Assembly (NCBI GenBank): GCA_934597345.1
Contig: CAKTRJ010000009.1
Location: forward strand, 1 to 64,000
DNA: 64,000 bases
Direction of reading: 5' to 3'
From: an uncultured Oscillospiraceae bacterium
GTDB lineage: Bacteria > Bacillota > Clostridia > Oscillospirales > Oscillospiraceae
Shown here: one piece after another, positions 26,691 to 34,369 of the stretch
Numbering within the stretch: position 1 is the first letter of the stretch
How the letters are laid out: each line of letters starts with the position of its first letter
Translations under genes and position numbers: made by a program
The notes under the pieces: model-generated
What the model was told of the DNA's origin: nothing
Database searches by the model: none
Seen by the model: only the letters and a program-made list of their open reading frames with translations

Positions 26691-26804
26691 TTTAAGGCAC
26701 CTCCTTTAATAAAATGTGGTAGCGGCTTACCCGGTGTAAGAACCGCTTTTGGCGAGACACGTATGTCTTTGTGTCTCTCCCACTTGCACAGAGACTGCTG
26801 TGCG

Positions 26805-27329
26805 TCAGGACAGGACCTCCACCTGGTCGAGCTCCAGCTCCACCGGTGTCTCTCTGCCGAACATGGAGACCACCACGCGAACCTTGTTCTTCTCAGGCTC
26901 GATCTCCTCCACGATACCGGTAAAGCTGGCCAGCGGGCCATCCGTGATCTTCACGGTCTCGCCCACGTTGTACTTCACCACGATCTCGTGCTTCTCCAGC
27001 GACATCTGGCGCACCTCCTCATCGGTCAGAGGAATGGCCTTGTTGGCCTCGCCCACAAAGCCGGTGACACCGCGGATGTTGCGGATGATATGCCACGTTT
27101 CATCGGTCAGCACCATCTTGATCAGCACATAACCGGGGAACACCTTGCGTTCCACTTCCTTCATGACGCCCGATTCGGTCACTTCCGTCACGGTCTCCAT
27201 GGGGATCTCCATGCGCAGGACCATGTCCTCGCAATGGCGGTTGGTCACGGACTTCTCGATGGCGGCCTTCACCGCGTTCTCGTAGCCGGAATAGGTATGG
27301 ATCACATACCACTTCGCATTATCAGCCAT
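26805..27329 (-). CDS. nusG: Transcription elongation/antitermination factor NusG
   Basis: 174 residues: the NGN domain ([20 protein letters not shown]...[10 protein letters not shown]) and a C-terminal KOW domain ([27 protein letters not shown]). It binds RNA polymerase and links it to ribosomes or Rho. It is ten bases after secE. The 114 bp between nusG and rplK carries only a weak hairpin. Confidence 0.96.
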   Translation of the reverse strand: MADNAKWYVIHTYSGYENAVKAAIEKSVTNRHCEDMVLRMEIPMETVTEVTESGVMKEVERKVFPGYVLIKMVLTDETWHIIRNIRGVTGFVGEANKAIPLTDEEVRQMSLEKHEIVVKYNVGETVKITDGPLASFTGIVEEIEPEKNKVRVVVSMFGRETPVELELDQVEVLS

Positions 27330-27339
27330 TTCCGATTCC

Positions 27340-27546
27340 TCAGAACAGGCCGATCAGCGTGTCGACCGCCAGAACGGCGACCGCGTCGAAGATCCAGATG
27401 AAAGCGCCCACGATCAGAGAGCACAGAAGCACCGTGCCGGTGTTCTTCATAGTCTCCTTGCCGGAGGGCCACACGACCTTCTTCAGCTCGCTTTTCATTT
27501 CGCGGAACCAGCGGCCGCGATCCTTGACTTTCTTTTCTTCAGCCAT
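27340..27546 (-). CDS. secE: Preprotein translocase subunit SecE
   Basis: 68 residues: a short charged N-terminal part (RGRWFREMKSELKKVVWPSGKETMKN, with the conserved KKVVWPS) then one transmembrane helix. It clamps SecY in the membrane channel. Between rpmG and nusG, as in most bacteria. Confidence 0.95.
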   Translation of the reverse strand: MAEEKKVKDRGRWFREMKSELKKVVWPSGKETMKNTGTVLLCSLIVGAFIWIFDAVAVLAVDTLIGLF

Positions 27547-27564
27547 CGTAGTTTCTCCTTCCGA

Positions 27565-27714
27565 TTACTTCGTCTCGGTGTGGACGGTGTGCTTTCTGCA
27601 GAAGGGGCAATACTTGTTCAGCTCAAGCTTGTCAGGGGTATTCTTCTTGTTCTTCATCGTGTTGTAGTTTCTCTGCTTGCACTCGTTGCATCTGAGAGTG
27701 ATTTTCACGCGCAT
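27565..27714 (-). CDS. rpmG: 50S ribosomal protein L33
   Basis: 49 residues beginning [17 protein letters not shown] with two CxxC pairs (CNEC, CPFC), the zinc-binding form of L33. The ATG at 27714 has AGGAGGTG upstream; the longer frame to 27840 is not supported. First gene of the operon with secE and nusG. Confidence 0.95.
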   Translation of the reverse strand: MRVKITLRCNECKQRNYNTMKNKKNTPDKLELNKYCPFCRKHTVHTETK

Positions 27715-27851
27715 GTAACGGCACCTCCTTATTAGATTAGGTATTCCCTTGTGGGATACCCGTTTGCCTCCCTGATATCGCGGCCGTTCTTTCTCCGCGC
27801 CCAAAGCGAAAAAGCGCGCAAAAAGAAAGCACCCACTCACAGGTAATGTTC

Positions 27852-27880
27852 ACTATACCATACTTTTCCGGCGGGGTCAA
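27852..27880 (-). promoter_or_regulatory. Promoter of rpmG-secE-nusG-rplK-rplA
   Basis: TTGACC (27875-27880), 17 bp spacer, TATAGT (27852-27857) on the minus strand, about 135 bp before rpmG. Confidence 0.75.
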
Positions 27881-28017
27881 CCACTTTTTGCAGGATTTTC
27901 AAAGGTTTTTTCGGGGTTTTGCGTCTTTCGGCACCCCCTCGCTTTTCCCTGTTGCGAAATCACGGAAAACGCGGTATGATAGACGGGAATCATTCCCCCA
28001 TCAGGAGGTTTTTCTTT

Positions 28018-28443
28018 ATGAAGATCATGGCCATCGACTACGGCGACGCCCATACCGGCGTGGCCATCTCCGACGCCACCGCCACGCTGGCGGGGTACTC
28101 CACCGTTATCGACAGCCGTAAGGCCGACGTGGTGACGGCGGAGGTCTGCCGTCTGGTGCAGGAGCACGGGGTAACGGAGCTGGTGCTGGGCTATCCCAAG
28201 AACATGGACGGCACCCTCGGCCCCCGGGCGGAGAAGTGCGCCGCCTATGCCGACACGCTGCGGGAGGCCACAGGGCTGAGCGTCACCCTCTGGGACGAGC
28301 GGCGCAGCACCGTGGAGGCTCACGCCATTCTATTCAATAACGGCAAAAATGGCAGACAGCGGAAAAAGACCGTAGACGCGGTGGCGGCTTCGCTGATGCT
28401 GGAGGGCTATCTGACCCGGAAACGATTGGAGAAGCAGGCATGA
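28018..28443 (+). CDS. ruvX: Holliday junction resolvase-like protein RuvX/YqgF
   Basis: 141 residues with MKIMAIDYGDAHTGVAISD at the start (RNase H-like fold, first Asp), LVLGYPKNMDGTLGPRAEKC and LWDERRSTVEA. YqgF/RuvX proteins act on structured nucleic acid, with a role in 16S rRNA end processing or recombination. The ATG at 28018 has AGGAGG upstream. Its stop overlaps the next ATG (ATGA). Confidence 0.92.
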   Translation: MKIMAIDYGDAHTGVAISDATATLAGYSTVIDSRKADVVTAEVCRLVQEHGVTELVLGYPKNMDGTLGPRAEKCAAYADTLREATGLSVTLWDERRSTVEAHAILFNNGKNGRQRKKTVDAVAASLMLEGYLTRKRLEKQA

Positions 28444-29636
28444 GGGTACTGGTGATCGGCGGCGGGGCCGCCGGGATGATGGCGGCGCTGACGGCGGCGG
28501 AGAACGGCCACGCCGTGACGCTGCTGGAGCGGCAGGGCCGCGTGGGCCGCAAGCTGATGGCCACCGGAAACGGCCGGTGCAATCTCACCAACCATCACGT
28601 TTCCCCCGCCCACTATCACGGCGGCGAGGGATTCTGCGAGCATGCCCTGGCCGCCTTTGACGTGGGAAATACGCTGCTGTACTTCGCCGGGCTGGGGCTG
28701 CTCACCACGGCAGAGGACAGCGGGCGGGTGTATCCTTTCAGCAATATGGCGGGCAGCGTGCTGGACGTGCTGCGCTTCGCGCTGGACGATCACGGCGTTG
28801 ACCTGCATACCGCCTGTCCGGTAACGGGCATCCGCAAAAAAGGCAGCATCTTTCTCGTCCGCACCGAGAGCGGTGAGGAATTCACCGCCGACCGGGTCAT
28901 TCTGGCGGCGGGCGGCGCGGCAGGCGGCAAGGTGGGCGGCGTCATGGACGGTTATCAGCTGGCCAAGAGCCTGGGCCACCACCGCACGGCGCTGTATCCC
29001 TCGCTGGTGCAGATCAAAACCGATCCCACCTACCCCCGCGCCCTGAAGGGCGTGAAGGCGGAGGCCGCCGTGACCATCCGCCGGGGCGGCCAGACTCTGG
29101 CGCAGAACCGGGGCGAGGTGCTGTTCACCGAGTACGGCATCAGCGGCCCGGTGATCTTCGACATCTCCCGCGCCGCCGCCACAGGCGGCGACGGTCTGAC
29201 GGCGGCGCTGGATCTTCTTCCGGACTGGGAGCAGCAGGAGGCGTTGGACTGGCTGCGGCAGCGGCGTGACAGCGCCGGTGACCGGGAGGCGGGCACGCTG
29301 CTGACCGGAGCGCTCCACAGCCGTCTTGGGCAGATGGTGTGCAAGGCGGCGGGCTTCACCAACCAGAGAGCAGCCGGTCTCAGCGACGGCAACCTGCAGC
29401 GGATCGCGGCGCAGGTGAAGGGCTTCATCCTGCCCGTCACCGGAGTGTGCGGCTTCAATCAGGCGCAGGTGACGGCAGGAGGACTGCGCTGCGACGAGTT
29501 TGATCCCCGCACCATGGAGAGCCGCCTTGTGCCGGGGTTCTACGCCTGCGGCGAGGTGCTGGACATCGACGGCGACTGCGGCGGGTACAACCTGCAATGG
29601 GCCTGGAGCAGCGGGAGATTGGCCGGAATGGCATGA
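28440..29636 (+). CDS. NAD(P)/FAD-dependent oxidoreductase, HI0933/BaiN-like flavoprotein
   Basis: 398 residues with an N-terminal dinucleotide fold VIGGGAAGMMAALTAAENG, then RKLMATGNGRCNLTN, the family hallmark, GGAAGGKVGGVMDGYQLAKSLGH, and a C-terminal YACGEVLDIDGDCGGYNLQWAWSSGRLAG block that closes the FAD site. Related proteins include YhiN and the bile-acid enzyme BaiN; most members have no known substrate. It overlaps ruvX by four bases. No bai genes are seen, so a bile-acid role should not be assumed. Confidence 0.88.
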   Translation: MRVLVIGGGAAGMMAALTAAENGHAVTLLERQGRVGRKLMATGNGRCNLTNHHVSPAHYHGGEGFCEHALAAFDVGNTLLYFAGLGLLTTAEDSGRVYPFSNMAGSVLDVLRFALDDHGVDLHTACPVTGIRKKGSIFLVRTESGEEFTADRVILAAGGAAGGKVGGVMDGYQLAKSLGHHRTALYPSLVQIKTDPTYPRALKGVKAEAAVTIRRGGQTLAQNRGEVLFTEYGISGPVIFDISRAAATGGDGLTAALDLLPDWEQQEALDWLRQRRDSAGDREAGTLLTGALHSRLGQMVCKAAGFTNQRAAGLSDGNLQRIAAQVKGFILPVTGVCGFNQAQVTAGGLRCDEFDPRTMESRLVPGFYACGEVLDIDGDCGGYNLQWAWSSGRLAGMA

Positions 29637-29651
29637 CTTTGCAGGATTCAA

Positions 29652-29770
29652 GGCCCCCTCTGTGAGGGGGCTGTCGAGCGATAGCGAGACTGGGGGAGAG
29701 AATCTGGGATTTTTATTCTCTCCCTCCGTCATGACCTGCGGTCATGCCACCTCCCTCACAGAGGGAGGCT
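29652..29770. repeat. Interspersed repeat, CCTCCCTC/GAGGGAGG family
   Basis: GGCCCCCTCTGTGAGGGGGCTGTC on one end and GCCACCTCCCTCACAGAGGGAGGC on the other (each shorter in the core), forming short stem-loops at both ends with a GAGAGAATC...ATTCTCTC stem between. Similar elements are at 31826-31932 and 47427-47629. MITE-like. It lies between the flavoprotein gene and metK. Confidence 0.6.
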
Positions 29771-29823
29771 TTTCATATACACCTCTTCTTTTCGTGATTT
29801 TACAAAAAATTCACACTTACCTA

Positions 29824-29851
29824 TTGACAATTCTGACAAAGATGGTAGAAT
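29824..29851 (+). promoter_or_regulatory. Promoter of the SAM riboswitch/metK transcript
   Basis: TTGACA (29824-29829), 16 bp spacer, TAGAAT (29846-29851). Confidence 0.75.
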
Positions 29852-29882
29852 GTAGTCTAGCTAATATCCCAGACAACTTCAT

Positions 29883-30028
29883 ACCTTATCAAGAGTGGCG
29901 GAGGGAACGGCCCAATGAAGCCACGGCAACCTGTTTTTCAAGGTGCCAAATCCGACGTTGAATCGAAAGATGAGGAAAGAGCAAGAAATTTCAGCACTCT
30001 GTCGGTTCAGGCAGGGCGCTTTTTTTGT
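29883..30028 (+). ncRNA. SAM-I riboswitch (S box) with terminator ahead of metK
   Basis: The S-box core is clear: CTTATCAAGAGTGGCGGAGGG, ACGGCCCAATGAAGCC, CGGCAACC, AGGTGCCAAATCC and GATGAGGAAAGAGC. It is followed by the terminator GCACTCTG...CAGGCAGGGCGC with seven T (about 29993-30028). SAM binding should favour the terminator and turn metK off. Confidence 0.95.
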
Positions 30029-30063
30029 TGCGCATTTCCGCCAATTGAAAGGAGATCAAAATT

Positions 30064-31248
30064 ATGGCAAAGCATCTGTTTACTTCCGAATCCGTTACTG
30101 AGGGACATCCCGATAAAATCTGCGACCAGATCAGCGACGCCGTTCTGGACGCCATTTTCGAGAAGGATCCCAATGGCCGCGTGGCCTGCGAGACCACCGC
30201 TTCCACGGGCCTGATCCACATCATGGGCGAAATCACCACCTCCTGCTATGTGGACATCCCCAAGATCGCCCGCGAGGTGATCCGCGACATCGGCTACGAT
30301 AACGCTACCTACGGCTTTGACTGCAACACCTGCGCCGTGATCACCAACATTGACGAACAGTCCGGCGACATCGCCCTGGGCGTGGACAAGTCTCTGGAGG
30401 CCAAGGCTTCCGGCGACGACGAGCTGGACAACGGCGCCGGTGATCAGGGCATGATGTTCGGCTACGCCTGCGACGAGACGCCCGAGCTGATGCCGCTGGC
30501 TATCTCTCTGTCTCACAAGATGGCCAAGCGCCTGGCCGACGTGCGCAAGCAGGGTCTGCTGACCTATCTGCGTCCCGACGGCAAGACCCAGGTCACCGTG
30601 GAATATGACGACAATGGCAAGCCCTCCCGCGTGGACACCGTGGTGGTCTCCACCCAGCACGCCGCTGAAGCCTCTCTGGATCAGATCCGCAAGGATATCA
30701 TCGAGCTGGTCATCAAGCCCACCGTTCCCGCGGAGCTGCTGGACGAGAACACCAAGTTCTATGTGAACCCCACCGGCCGCTTCGTCATCGGCGGTCCCCA
30801 GGGCGACAGCGGCCTGACCGGCCGTAAGATCATCGTGGACACCTACGGCGGCAGCGCCCCTCACGGCGGCGGCGCCTTCTCCGGCAAGGATCCCACCAAG
30901 GTGGACCGCTCCGCCGCTTATGCCGCCCGCTGGGTGGCCAAGAACGTGGTGGCCGCGGGCCTGGCCAGCAAGTGCCAGATCCAGCTGGCCTACGCCATCG
31001 GCGTGGCCCGCCCCGTCAGCGTGATGGTGGACACCTTCGGCACCGGCGTGGTGGCCGACGACGCGCTGGAGGCTGCTGTGGAGAAGGTCTTTGACCTGCG
31101 CCCCACCGCCATCATCCGCGACCTCGACCTGCGCAAGCCCATCTATCGCCAGCTGGCCGCTTACGGTCACATGGGCCGCGAGGATCTGGGCGTGGCATGG
31201 GAAAAGACCGACCGCGTGGAGGCCCTGAAGGCCGCGCTGGGCAAGTAA
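30064..31248 (+). CDS. metK: S-adenosylmethionine synthetase
   Basis: 394 residues with [20 protein letters not shown], the signature hexapeptide region [12 protein letters not shown] and [19 protein letters not shown]. It makes SAM from methionine and ATP. Codon use is strongly biased toward C/G-ending codons, as in highly expressed genes. Controlled by the SAM-I riboswitch. No clear terminator follows; the next promoter begins 35 bp downstream. Confidence 0.97.
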   Translation: MAKHLFTSESVTEGHPDKICDQISDAVLDAIFEKDPNGRVACETTASTGLIHIMGEITTSCYVDIPKIAREVIRDIGYDNATYGFDCNTCAVITNIDEQSGDIALGVDKSLEAKASGDDELDNGAGDQGMMFGYACDETPELMPLAISLSHKMAKRLADVRKQGLLTYLRPDGKTQVTVEYDDNGKPSRVDTVVVSTQHAAEASLDQIRKDIIELVIKPTVPAELLDENTKFYVNPTGRFVIGGPQGDSGLTGRKIIVDTYGGSAPHGGGAFSGKDPTKVDRSAAYAARWVAKNVVAAGLASKCQIQLAYAIGVARPVSVMVDTFGTGVVADDALEAAVEKVFDLRPTAIIRDLDLRKPIYRQLAAYGHMGREDLGVAWEKTDRVEALKAALGK

Positions 31249-31274
31249 TTTCCAGAATTTAGCATAGTTAGCAA

Positions 31275-31311
31275 AATGCAACTTGCATTTACTTTCTCCT
31301 TGTGCTATACT
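31275..31311 (+). promoter_or_regulatory. Promoter and palindromic operator of the DtxR/MntR-like gene
   Basis: TTGCAT (31283-31288), 17 bp spacer, TATACT (31306-31311). The perfect 7-1-7 inverted repeat AATGCAA-C-TTGCATT (31275-31289) overlaps the -35 box, as expected for autorepression. Confidence 0.65.
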
Positions 31312-31339
31312 TTTTGTAATAAAAACAAGGAGTGATCAC

Positions 31340-31714
31340 ATGCATTTGCAGGAATCCGGCGAGATGTATCTGGAGACCATTCTGGTGCTGACCAGCCAGT
31401 CGCCTCACGTCCGCGCCATCGACGTAGGCGAGTACATGGGCTATTCCAAGCCCAGTGTCAGCCGTGCCATGGGTCTTTTGAAAAGCGGCGGCTATATCAA
31501 GGTCGACGAAAACGGCTACATCACATTGCTGGAACCGGGCCGCGAGGTGGCCGAAATGATCTACGAGCGCCACACGCTGCTGACGCAGTTCCTCACCCGC
31601 CTGGGCGTATCGCCTGAGGTGGCTGCCGAAGATGCCTGCAAGCTGGAGCATGTGATCAGCGACGAATCTTTTCAGGCCATCAAGCGCCACGCCCATTTAG
31701 GCGTGGAAAAATGA
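31340..31714 (+). CDS. DtxR/MntR-family metal-dependent regulator
   Basis: 124 residues: an N-terminal winged helix (MHLQESGEMYLETILVL, then VRAIDVGEYMGYSKPSVSRAMGLLK) and the metal-binding/dimerisation helices (YERHTLLTQFLTRLGVSPEVAAEDACKLEHVIS). It lacks the third SH3-like domain, like MntR. It would repress metal-uptake genes when Mn or Fe is plentiful. The ATG at 31340 has AAGGAG. No transporter gene is adjacent, so the regulon lies elsewhere, apart from its own palindromic operator. Confidence 0.85.
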   Translation: MHLQESGEMYLETILVLTSQSPHVRAIDVGEYMGYSKPSVSRAMGLLKSGGYIKVDENGYITLLEPGREVAEMIYERHTLLTQFLTRLGVSPEVAAEDACKLEHVISDESFQAIKRHAHLGVEK

Positions 31715-31716
31715 GC

Positions 31717-31750
31717 AAAAAATGTGCACCCTACCGGGTGCACATTTTTT
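31717..31750 (+). terminator. Intrinsic terminator after the DtxR/MntR-like gene
   Basis: AAAAAATGTGCACCC / GGGTGCACATTTTTT, perfect stem with a four-base loop. Confidence 0.9.
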
Positions 31751-31773
31751 CACCTTGTCGAAAAACTCATCTC

Positions 31774-31977
31774 TGTCATTCCGAACCAGTGACCGACGTC
31801 ACTGGGGTGGGAATCCGCAACCAAAGCCTCCCCTGTGTAAGGGGAGGTGGCGCGAAGCGCCGGAGGGGTTGTCCGTTGCGGGGGCAATCCCCCAGTCACC
31901 TTCGGTGACAGCCCCCTTTACACAAGGGGGCCAGATACGGATTGCCACGCCAGTGTGAGCACTGGCTCGCAATGACA
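31774..31977. repeat. Nested interspersed repeats (TGTCATT family split by a CCTCCCC family copy)
   Basis: The outer element has ends TGTCATTCCGAACCAGTG (31774 on) and CACTGGCTCGCAATGACA (to 31977); its inner halves GGAATCCG and CGGATTGCC flank an inserted element 31826-31932 that starts GCCTCCCCTGTGTAAGGGG and ends CCCCTTTACACAAGGGGG. An intact, uninterrupted relative of the outer element is at 52305-52397. The gap 31715-32021 has no gene. Confidence 0.7.
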
Positions 31978-31993
31978 GACGTTTTCGACAGTC

Positions 31994-32022
31994 TGAAGGG
32001 ACTGCATCAGCAGTCCCTTTTT
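31994..32022 (+). terminator. Terminator-like hairpin
   Basis: AAGGGACTGC / GCAGTCCCTT plus T run on the plus strand, adjoining the yigZ stop. Its T run suits the plus strand; on the minus strand it may still mark the yigZ transcript end. Confidence 0.55.
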
Positions 32023-32657
32023 TATTTTACTTCCACCCGCGGCCCCGGACGGAATTCCTCCGCCAGTACCCGGATGGTGATGCCTCCGGCGGACAGCTCC
32101 GTCAGCCGCGCCTGCAGGGCTTCCGCCCTTTCCGCAGGCAGCGAGATGGACAGCGCCACATCCGCGCCGTAGGTCACATCGTCGATGACGCCGCCCTGGG
32201 CCTCGATCTCCAGCTTCACCCGCTCGAAAAGGGGATAGGTGCAGGGCACCTCCACCCTGGCCCACGCACCCATCACCGCCACGCCGGAGGCGATCAGCGC
32301 ATCCTTGACCCCCTTGGAATAGGCCCGGGTCAGGCCGCCGGCCCCCAGCAGGATGCCGCCGAAATACCGGGTCACCACGCAGCACACGTTGGTGACCTCC
32401 TCCCGCTCCAGCACCTTCAGCATGGGCTGTCCGGCGGTGCCCTGGGGCTCGCCGTCGTCGCTGTACCGGACGGTGGTGGGGCCGATACGGTAGCACCAGC
32501 AGTTGTGACGGGCGTCGTAGTATTTGGCCTTCATGTTCTTGATGCACTGCTGGGCCTGCTCCTCCGTCTCCACCGGCCAGATGTGGCTGATGAAGCGGGA
32601 GCGCTTCTCCACGAACTCGCTGTCCGCCGCCTGAAAGGGCACTCTGAACCCGCTCAT
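32022..32657 (-). CDS. yigZ: YigZ/IMPACT-family protein
   Basis: 211 residues with the UPF0029 pattern: FVEKRSRFISHIWPVETEEQA, ARHNCWCYRIG, YSDDGEPQGTAGQPML and VVTRYFGGILLGAGGLTRAYSK. Members act around translation (the eukaryotic IMPACT relative regulates eIF2 kinase), but the bacterial role is unsettled. The ATG at 32657 overlaps the hflX stop by four bases; longer frames enter hflX. Confidence 0.9.
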   Translation of the reverse strand: MSGFRVPFQAADSEFVEKRSRFISHIWPVETEEQAQQCIKNMKAKYYDARHNCWCYRIGPTTVRYSDDGEPQGTAGQPMLKVLEREEVTNVCCVVTRYFGGILLGAGGLTRAYSKGVKDALIASGVAVMGAWARVEVPCTYPLFERVKLEIEAQGGVIDDVTYGADVALSISLPAERAEALQARLTELSAGGITIRVLAEEFRPGPRVEVK

Positions 32658-33961
32658 TCCCAGTCCTCCTTGGTTGGCTGCCAGCCCTCGATATAGTCCT
32701 TCAGCTGGCCCAGCAGACGGGGATTGCACACGGCCACCACGTCCACCGTGGCGCCGTACTCCACGCTCTCCACCTTGGCCTCACGGTACAGGCTGTCCAG
32801 CGCTCCCGCCTTGTCGTAGGGCAGGTGCAGCGTCACCCGCTTGGTGCCCTTGTCAAGCTTTTTGTCGATCAGCGCCAGCAGGTCGGGGATGCCCTCCCCC
32901 GTCTTGGCAGAGATGGCCACGGCGTCGGCCTCCTTGGCCCGTTCGCCGGGGAAGCTGAGGTCGGACTTGTTATACACCCGGATGCAGGGGATGGTGTCCG
33001 CCCCCAGCTCACGGATCAGGCGATCCACCGTGTCGGCCTGTTGCCGCCATTGGAGGTTGGAGGAGTCGATCACATGCAGCAGCAGGTCGGCGTACTCCAG
33101 CTCCTCCAGCGTGGCCTTGAAGGCCTCCACCAGCTGGTGGGGCAGCTTGCGGATAAAGCCCACCGTGTCGGAGATGACCACGTCCAGCGTGTCGCTGACG
33201 GTGAGCAGACGGGTGGTGGTGTCCAGCGTGTCGAACAGGCGGTCGTTGGCGGGGATGCCCGCGCCGGTGATGGCGTTGAGCAGCGTGGATTTACCCGCGT
33301 TGGTATAGCCCACGATGGCCACCACGGGGATCTCATTCTTCTGCCGCCGCTGACGCTGGGTGGCCCGCACGCGGCGCACCTCCTCCAGCTCCTCCTTCAG
33401 CTTGTCGATCTTCCGGCGGATGTGGCGGCGGTCCGTCTCCAGCTGGGTCTCGCCAGGGCCTTTCGTGCCGATGGGCGAGCCGCCGGTGCCGCCCTGGCGC
33501 TCCAGGTGCGACCACATACCGATGAGGCGGGGCAGCAGGTACTGGTACTGGGCCAGCTCCACCTGCAAGCAGCCCTCCTTCGTCCGGGCGCGCTGGGCGA
33601 AGATGTCCAGGATCAGGCCGCTGCGGTCCAGCACCTGCACGCCGCACAGCTCCGTCAGGACTCGAATTTGGGACGGGGACAGGTCGTTGTCGAAGATGAC
33701 CATGGTGGCCTGGCTGTTGTCCACCATGCGCTTGACCTCCTCCACCTTGCCCTCGCCGATGAAGCTGTGGGGGTCGGGCTTTTCGCGGCTTTGCAGGATC
33801 ATGCCCACGCTCTCCGCGCCGGCGGTCTCCACCAGCGCGGAAAGCTCCGCCAGGCTCTCCTCATCGGCGCTGTCGCGGCCCAGCACCGGGGACTTCAGCC
33901 CCACCAGCACCGCATAGTCCCGCACGCCCTCTTTGTTCTGTTCGATGGTCTTTCGTTCCAT
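32654..33961 (-). CDS. hflX: Ribosome-associated GTPase HflX
   Basis: 435 residues: the N-terminal HflX domain (ESVGMILQSREKPDPHSFIGEGKVEEVK, FDNDLSPSQIRVL), a helical linker with GTGGSPIGTKGPGETQLETDRR, then a GTPase domain with GYTNAGKSTLLNAI (G1), ISDTVGFIRKLPHQLVEAF (G3) and YNKSD (G4). It splits stalled ribosomes under stress. First gene of the hflX-yigZ pair. Confidence 0.95.
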   Translation of the reverse strand: MERKTIEQNKEGVRDYAVLVGLKSPVLGRDSADEESLAELSALVETAGAESVGMILQSREKPDPHSFIGEGKVEEVKRMVDNSQATMVIFDNDLSPSQIRVLTELCGVQVLDRSGLILDIFAQRARTKEGCLQVELAQYQYLLPRLIGMWSHLERQGGTGGSPIGTKGPGETQLETDRRHIRRKIDKLKEELEEVRRVRATQRQRRQKNEIPVVAIVGYTNAGKSTLLNAITGAGIPANDRLFDTLDTTTRLLTVSDTLDVVISDTVGFIRKLPHQLVEAFKATLEELEYADLLLHVIDSSNLQWRQQADTVDRLIRELGADTIPCIRVYNKSDLSFPGERAKEADAVAISAKTGEGIPDLLALIDKKLDKGTKRVTLHLPYDKAGALDSLYREAKVESVEYGATVDVVAVCNPRLLGQLKDYIEGWQPTKEDWE

Positions 33962-34021
33962 ATAGTGCCCTCGTTGGTCGGATTTCTGTTAAGTATACCA
34001 CGGCTCATGCAGAATGTAAAA

Positions 34022-34053
34022 CAAAACCCATGCCAAACGGCATGGGTTTTGTG
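34022..34053 (-). terminator. Intrinsic terminator after rpmE
   Basis: CAAAACCCATGCC / GGCATGGGTTTTG followed by TTTT on the minus strand. Confidence 0.85.
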
Positions 34054-34066
34054 ATGGTAAGTGTCT

Positions 34067-34270
34067 TTACTTGTCTAGACCGAAACGCTTGTTGAACTTG
34101 GCAACACGTCCGCCGGTATCCACCAGCTTCTGCTTGCCGGTGAAGAAGGGGTGACACTTAGAGCAGACTTCCACGCGAATATCCTTCTTCGTAGAACCTG
34201 TCTCAATCACATTACCGCAGGCGCATTTGATAGTAGTCTGCTGATAATTGGGATGGATTCCTTCCTTCAT
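34067..34270 (-). CDS. rpmE: 50S ribosomal protein L31 (zinc-binding form)
   Basis: 67 residues beginning [19 protein letters not shown], with Cys pairs CACG and CSKCHPF, the C+ zinc form, and [13 protein letters not shown] at the end. A monocistronic gene with its own promoter and terminator. A ribosome site AAAGGGGTG precedes the ATG. Confidence 0.96.
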   Translation of the reverse strand: MKEGIHPNYQQTTIKCACGNVIETGSTKKDIRVEVCSKCHPFFTGKQKLVDTGGRVAKFNKRFGLDK

Positions 34271-34332
34271 TGCTCTGGTTCACCCCTTTCCGGTACACTT
34301 GTCGTCTGGTTTTACCCATAAACGCAACTGTG

Positions 34333-34361
34333 ATAATAGCACATCCCGCGGCAAATTGCAA
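34333..34361 (-). promoter_or_regulatory. Promoter of rpmE
   Basis: TTGCAA (34356-34361), 17 bp spacer, TATTAT (34333-34338) on the minus strand. Confidence 0.75.
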
Positions 34362-34369
34362 GTACTTTT

